Source of the DNA: Mycolicibacterium neoaurum ATCC 25795 | Lineage (GTDB): Bacteria > Actinomycetota > Actinomycetes > Mycobacteriales > Mycobacteriaceae | DNA length: 64,000 bases | Direction of reading: 5' to 3' | Assembly: GCF_000691525.1 (NCBI RefSeq) | Contig: NZ_JMDW01000015.1 | Span: forward strand, 119,004-183,003 | Shown: positions 60,657-64,000 of the stretch, in pieces | How positions within the stretch are numbered: position 1 is the first letter of the stretch | Layout of the letters: each line of letters opens with the position of its first letter | Position numbers and translations under genes: made by a program | Notes under the pieces: generated by a model | Told to the model about the DNA's origin: nothing | Seen by the model: the letters and a program-made list of their open reading frames with translations, nothing else | Databases searched by the model: none

Positions 60657-61705
60657 ACCCGGTGAGTCCCGTCGCGCACTGTCCCGACGAGGTCCTCCAC
60701 CAGATCTTCCAACGTCACCATCGCGGTCACCCGGCCACCATTGGTGACCAGCGCGAGATGGCTCTTGGACCGGCGCATTCGGGTCAGCGCGTCGGGCAGG
60801 GACAGCGACGATGGCACCCGGATGAGGGGGCGCACCATATCGGCGGGAAGCACCGTGAGGTCCTCGCTGAGCACGGGCAGGACATCCTTGATGTGCAGGT
60901 ATCCCAGATAGCTGCCGTCGGCGCCCACGACCGGGAATCGTGAATAGCCGGTCTGCGAGAGCGCGTGTTCGATGGCGGTGATGGTGGGGCCGGAGCCGGG
61001 TTCGGCGGCGGGCACCGCGAAGATCCGATCCAGCGGGATCGCCAGGTCGGCCACATGGCGGTCGCGGATCTGCAGGGCGCGGGTCAACCGGGTGTGCTCC
61101 TCGCGGTCGAGCAGACCTTCGGAGAGCGATTCGGCGATCATGTCGGACAGCTCGACCGTCGACACCGTGACGTCGAGCTCGTCCTTGGGCTCCACGCGCA
61201 GCGCACGCAGCGTGGTGTTCGCGGCCCAGTTGTAGAAGGCGATGAAGGGTCGCGCGGCACGGATGTAGAGCAGGTACGGCGGGACGAGCAGCATCGCGGT
61301 GCTCTCCGGCCCGGCGATGGCGATGTTCTTGGGCACCATCTCCCCGAGCAGCACGTGCAGGGTCACCACGACGGCCAGCGCGATGACGAAGGACACCGTG
61401 TGCAGCATCGCGTCGCTGATGCCGATGAGCGCAGCGGGTTTCTCCAGCAGGTGGGCCACCGCGGGTTCACCCACCCGGCCCAGCAGGATCGAGCAGATCG
61501 TGATGCCCAGCTGGGCGCCGGCCAGCATCAGCGACAGGTGTTCCCCGGCGCGCATGACCGTCACGGCACGCTTCTTGCCCTGCTCGGCAAGTGCTTCCAG
61601 GCGGTCACGCCGAGCGGAGATGAGCGCGAACTCGGCGCCGACGAAGAATGCGTTGGCCGCGAGCAGGAGTACGGCGAGACCGACCCCGAACAGATCACCA
61701 CCCAC
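60653..61705 (-). CDS. CNNM/CBS-domain membrane protein, Rv1841c homologue (350 aa)
   Basis: GTG at 61705, behind GAGGAG, begins VGGDLFGVGLAVLLLAANAFFVGAEFALISARRDRLEAL. Residues 1-180 form a DUF21/CNNM domain with three to four TM helices (GAQLGITICSILLGRVGEPAV; GEMVPKNIAIAGPE). Two CBS domains follow (about 200-345), ending in HLALVTNGGRVTAMVTLEDLVEDLVGTV. The CorC/HlyC C-terminal domain is absent. Relatives transport Mg2+ or Na+ or sense nucleotides. It overlaps the paralogue upstream by 11 bp, so the two are translated together. Confidence 0.92.
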   Translation of the reverse strand: MGGDLFGVGLAVLLLAANAFFVGAEFALISARRDRLEALAEQGKKRAVTVMRAGEHLSLMLAGAQLGITICSILLGRVGEPAVAHLLEKPAALIGISDAMLHTVSFVIALAVVVTLHVLLGEMVPKNIAIAGPESTAMLLVPPYLLYIRAARPFIAFYNWAANTTLRALRVEPKDELDVTVSTVELSDMIAESLSEGLLDREEHTRLTRALQIRDRHVADLAIPLDRIFAVPAAEPGSGPTITAIEHALSQTGYSRFPVVGADGSYLGYLHIKDVLPVLSEDLTVLPADMVRPLIRVPSSLSLPDALTRMRRSKSHLALVTNGGRVTAMVTLEDLVEDLVGTVRDGTHRV

Positions 61706-63065
61706 GGCTGTTCTCCTCGGGTTCGCCGTCGACCTGGACGAGCTCCAGCAGGTCGATGCGCCTGCCGTCCATCCGCAGCACGCGGGCATGCCAGCGCACC
61801 GCTGGGTCACCGGGCCGGTCCGGGTCGAATTCGGTCAACTCGACGGTCTCGCCCACCTCGGGGATGTGCCCGAGCTTCTCCAGCACCAACCCGCCGATCG
61901 TCTCGTAGTCGCCCTCGGGCGCCCGGAACGGTGTCTCCGAGTCCACCTCGTCGATACGCAACAGCCCCGACACCTGCCAGCCGGTGCGGCTCTGCACCAC
62001 GTCCGGGGTGGCGTCGTCGTGCTCGTCGCGCACATCGCCGACGATCTCCTCGATCAGATCCTCGACGGTGACCATGCCCGCGGTGCCGCCGTATTCGTCG
62101 ACGACCATGGCGGTCTGGATGCCGTTGCCGCGGATCTGTGTCATCACCGCATCACCGTCCAGAGTCGACGGGACGGTCGGCACCGGAACGGCCAGCCGGG
62201 ACAGCGGGGTGCGTGCGCGCAACTCGGCGGGTACCTCGAAGACCTGCTTGACGTGCACCATGCCGACGGTCTGATCCAGGTCGCCGTCGACGATCGGGAA
62301 CCGGGAGTGGCCGGTGCGGATCGCGGCGGCCATCAGGTCGGCCACGGTGTCCTCGATCTCCAGGGATTCGATCTTCGACCGCGGTGTCATCAGTTCCTCG
62401 GCGGAACGGTCACCGAATTGCAGTGATCTGTCCACCAGCACCGCGGTGTCGGCATCCAGGGCCCCGCTGCGCGCCGAGGTGCGCACCAGTGAGACCAGCT
62501 CCTGCGGCGAGCGCGCCGAACGCAGTTCCTCGGCCGGTTCGATGCCCATCCGGCGCAGGATCCAGTTGGCGGTGCCGTTGGTGGCCTTGATCACTGGGGT
62601 GAAGAGCTTGGAGAAGTACCACTGCGGTGCGGCCGCGAACCGGGCGGTGGCCAGCGGTTTGGCGACCGCGAGGTTCTTGGGCACCAGCTCGCCGAAGATC
62701 ATCGACACCGAGGTGGCGATCAGCAGGGCCAGTGCCAGCGCGATGCCACTGACCCAGTCGGACGGGATGCCGATCGCGGTCAGTGGGGCGTAGAGCAACC
62801 GGGCCACCACGGGCTCGGCCAGATAACCGGTGGCCAAGGTCGTGATCGAGATGCCCAACTGGGCGCCCGACAGCTGGAAGGACAGGGTGCGATGGGCCTT
62901 GCGAATGAACTGTTCGCGTCGCCCGCCGGCCCGGGCGTTGGCCTCGACGACGCTGCGTTCCAGGGCGGTCAGGGAGAACTCGGCCGCCACGAAGACCGCG
63001 GTCCCGGCGGTCAACAGGATGAATGCCAGGAGGCTGAGCAGGGTCATGGTGAGATTCACGGCCAC
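61695..63065 (-). CDS. CNNM/CBS/CorC-type hemolysin-like membrane protein, Rv1842c homologue (456 aa)
   Basis: The start is GTG at 63065 (VAVNLTMTLL) with GAGG upstream; ATG at 63047 is an alternative. DUF21/CNNM domain at 1-195 (FVAAEFSLTALERSVVEANARAG; GAQLGISITTLATGYLAEPV; GELVPKNLAVAKPLATARF), a CBS pair at about 205-330 (TAMVVDEYGGTAGMVTVEDLIEEIVGDV), and a CorC_HlyC transporter-associated domain at about 345-440 (GLLRIDEVDSETPFRAPEGDYETIGGLVLEKLG). It is the longer partner of the 350-aa protein, and the two probably form a heteromer. The role in divalent cation balance is inferred from family. Confidence 0.94.
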   Translation of the reverse strand: MAVNLTMTLLSLLAFILLTAGTAVFVAAEFSLTALERSVVEANARAGGRREQFIRKAHRTLSFQLSGAQLGISITTLATGYLAEPVVARLLYAPLTAIGIPSDWVSGIALALALLIATSVSMIFGELVPKNLAVAKPLATARFAAAPQWYFSKLFTPVIKATNGTANWILRRMGIEPAEELRSARSPQELVSLVRTSARSGALDADTAVLVDRSLQFGDRSAEELMTPRSKIESLEIEDTVADLMAAAIRTGHSRFPIVDGDLDQTVGMVHVKQVFEVPAELRARTPLSRLAVPVPTVPSTLDGDAVMTQIRGNGIQTAMVVDEYGGTAGMVTVEDLIEEIVGDVRDEHDDATPDVVQSRTGWQVSGLLRIDEVDSETPFRAPEGDYETIGGLVLEKLGHIPEVGETVELTEFDPDRPGDPAVRWHARVLRMDGRRIDLLELVQVDGEPEENSRGW

Positions 63066-63274
63066 CTCACCGGATGGCTGCCGGGCCGCATGCCCGGCCG
63101 ACTAGGGGACGGTTCGGCGTCGGATGCCTCGCCGGTTGGGGTCGCCATTTCCGGCGAGCTTCCCGAGCCCAGCGGTGAACCCGGAGCATCCACGGGTGCC
63201 TGTGGCACGGGGTCCCTCTCTGGTCTTCGGCGCGACGCAGTCGCGGCATTCTTGGGGCGGCGGAACCGGTCCAT
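63056..63274 (-). CDS. Candidate small Pro/Arg-rich protein between guaB1 and the CNNM genes (72 aa)
   Basis: An ATG at 63274 (MDRFRRPKNAATASRRRP) opens a 72-codon frame that ends ten bases inside the start of the CNNM gene. It fills most of the 238-bp gap. The sequence is low-complexity, basic then Pro/Ser/Gly-rich, with no domain, signal or membrane helix. The overlap with the next start would allow coupling, but no ribosome site is obvious. It may be a real small protein or only a GC-rich open frame. Confidence 0.25.
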   Translation of the reverse strand: MDRFRRPKNAATASRRRPERDPVPQAPVDAPGSPLGSGSSPEMATPTGEASDAEPSPSRPGMRPGSHPVRWP

Positions 63275-63303
63275 CCTAACTGCCCGCTGCGCGGCGCCGA
63301 GCA

Positions 63304-64000
63304 TCACCAACCCGTCGGCAGCGGATGGCCTTCGGCGAACCCGGCGGCCGACTGCACGCCGAGGACGACCTTGTCGTGCAGCTCGGGCAGCGTCCGCGCG
63401 CCGACATAGGTACAGGTGCTGCGCACACCGGAGGTGATGTGGTCCAACAGGTCCTCGACGCCGCCCCGGTTGGGATCCAGGCTCATCCGGGAGCTGGAAA
63501 TCCCCTCTTCGAACAGCGCCTTGCGGGCCCGGTCGAAGGCCCCGTCGGCCGCGGTGCGGGCGGCGACGGCCCGCTTGGAGGCCATCCCGTAACTCTCCTT
63601 GTAGGGACGGCCGTCGCGGTCGCGGAGCAGATCGCCCGGTGACTCGTAGGTGCCGGCGAACCAGGAACCGATCATCACGTTGGAGGCGCCGGCCGCCAGG
63701 GCGAGGGCCACGTCACGCGGGTGACGCACGCCGCCGTCAGCCCAGACGTGACCGCCGAGTTCGGTTGCCGCCGAAGCGCATTCGACGACGGCAGAGAACT
63801 GCGGACGGCCGACGCCGGTCATCATCCTGGTGGTGCACATCGCCCCGGGTCCGACGCCGACCTTGACGATCGAAGCACCGGCATTGATCAGATCGCGGGT
63901 GCCGCCCGCCGAGACGACATTGCCCGCGGCCAGTGGCAGTCCCAGGTCGAGGGCGGCGACGGCGGCCACCGCGTCCAGCATCTTGGCCTGGTGCCCGTGC
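63304..64000 (-). CDS. guaB1: GuaB1, IMP dehydrogenase/GMP reductase family (partial, C-terminal 232 residues)
   Basis: The gene runs off the window; its start lies beyond 64000. The visible part reads from HGHQAKMLDAVAAVAALD through GGTRDLINAGASIVKVGVGPGAMCTTRMMTGVGRPQ, with the catalytic Cys in AMCTTR, to VWADGGVRHPRDVALALAAGASNVMIGSWFAGTYESPG and ends at DKVVLGVQSAAGFAEGHPLPTGW. This is the (beta/alpha)8 IMPDH/GMPR core. Mycobacterial GuaB1 (Rv1843c) has been reported to act as a CBS-containing GMP reductase rather than an IMP dehydrogenase; any CBS domain would be in the unseen part. Confidence 0.93.
   Translation of the reverse strand, partial: HGHQAKMLDAVAAVAALDLGLPLAAGNVVSAGGTRDLINAGASIVKVGVGPGAMCTTRMMTGVGRPQFSAVVECASAATELGGHVWADGGVRHPRDVALALAAGASNVMIGSWFAGTYESPGDLLRDRDGRPYKESYGMASKRAVAARTAADGAFDRARKALFEEGISSSRMSLDPNRGGVEDLLDHITSGVRSTCTYVGARTLPELHDKVVLGVQSAAGFAEGHPLPTGW

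Overview
The window is high-GC actinobacterial DNA and almost certainly comes from a rapidly growing Mycobacterium (Mycolicibacterium type). From about 33.4 kb to the end it follows the gene order of M. tuberculosis Rv1814-Rv1843c: erg3-like desaturase, Rv1815 protease, Rv1816 TetR, Rv1817 flavoprotein, bacA, secA2, pgsA2, the DUF881/small-basic-protein genes, gcvH, garA, two MerR genes, the DUF151 nuclease, gcvP, Rv1836c, glcB, two CBS membrane proteins and guaB1. The slow-grower additions known from M. tuberculosis at this locus (ESX-5 after malQ, PE_PGRS33, ilvG, vapBC13, PE_PGRS34) are missing.

Layout. (1) 57-1280: an anchored Pro/Ala-rich DUF7159-like protein. (2) 1374-7283, minus strand: an accessory operon with a Rieske oxygenase, two SnoaL-fold proteins, a carboxymuconolactone-decarboxylase-like protein, an alpha+beta protein, a DyP-type peroxidase and an unknown protein. 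It diverges from a TetR gene across a 22-bp palindrome. (3) 8042-10702: a methyltransferase, an SRPBCC protein and a cytochrome P450 with a long structured leader. (4) 11148-21550: a catabolic cluster built around a GAF/PucR-type regulator. The minus arm holds ALDH, an MFS importer, an FAD hydroxylase, a cupin and an acyl-CoA ligase; the plus arm holds an ACMSD-like amidohydrolase and an Old Yellow Enzyme homologue. (5) 21566-31657: small secreted mycobacterial proteins, GDSL hydrolase, NUDIX, a Ser/Thr kinase, malQ, an MFS protein and a paired SMR transporter. (6) 31792-40146: esterase, desaturase, amine oxidase, LysM protein, secreted protease, deazaflavin-type oxidoreductase, TetR, and a VOC-flavoprotein pair behind a textbook KstR operator. 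(7) 40159-64000: the conserved SecA2/envelope/glycine/glyoxylate block.

How genes work together. A tandem glycine riboswitch (about 50588-50790) sits directly upstream of gcvP and is the clearest RNA element; a hydrolase and an EEP-family nuclease follow gcvP closely and may share its transcript. GcvH, GarA, GcvP and GlcB link glycine, glyoxylate and TCA-cycle control. SecA2, PgsA2, the DUF881 proteins and SBP form an envelope-associated run. The KstR site ties the VOC-flavoprotein pair to sterol catabolism.

No tRNA, rRNA, insertion sequence, prophage, CRISPR array, ESX or PE/PPE gene was seen. Functions are read from sequence motifs and remembered families; no search was run.
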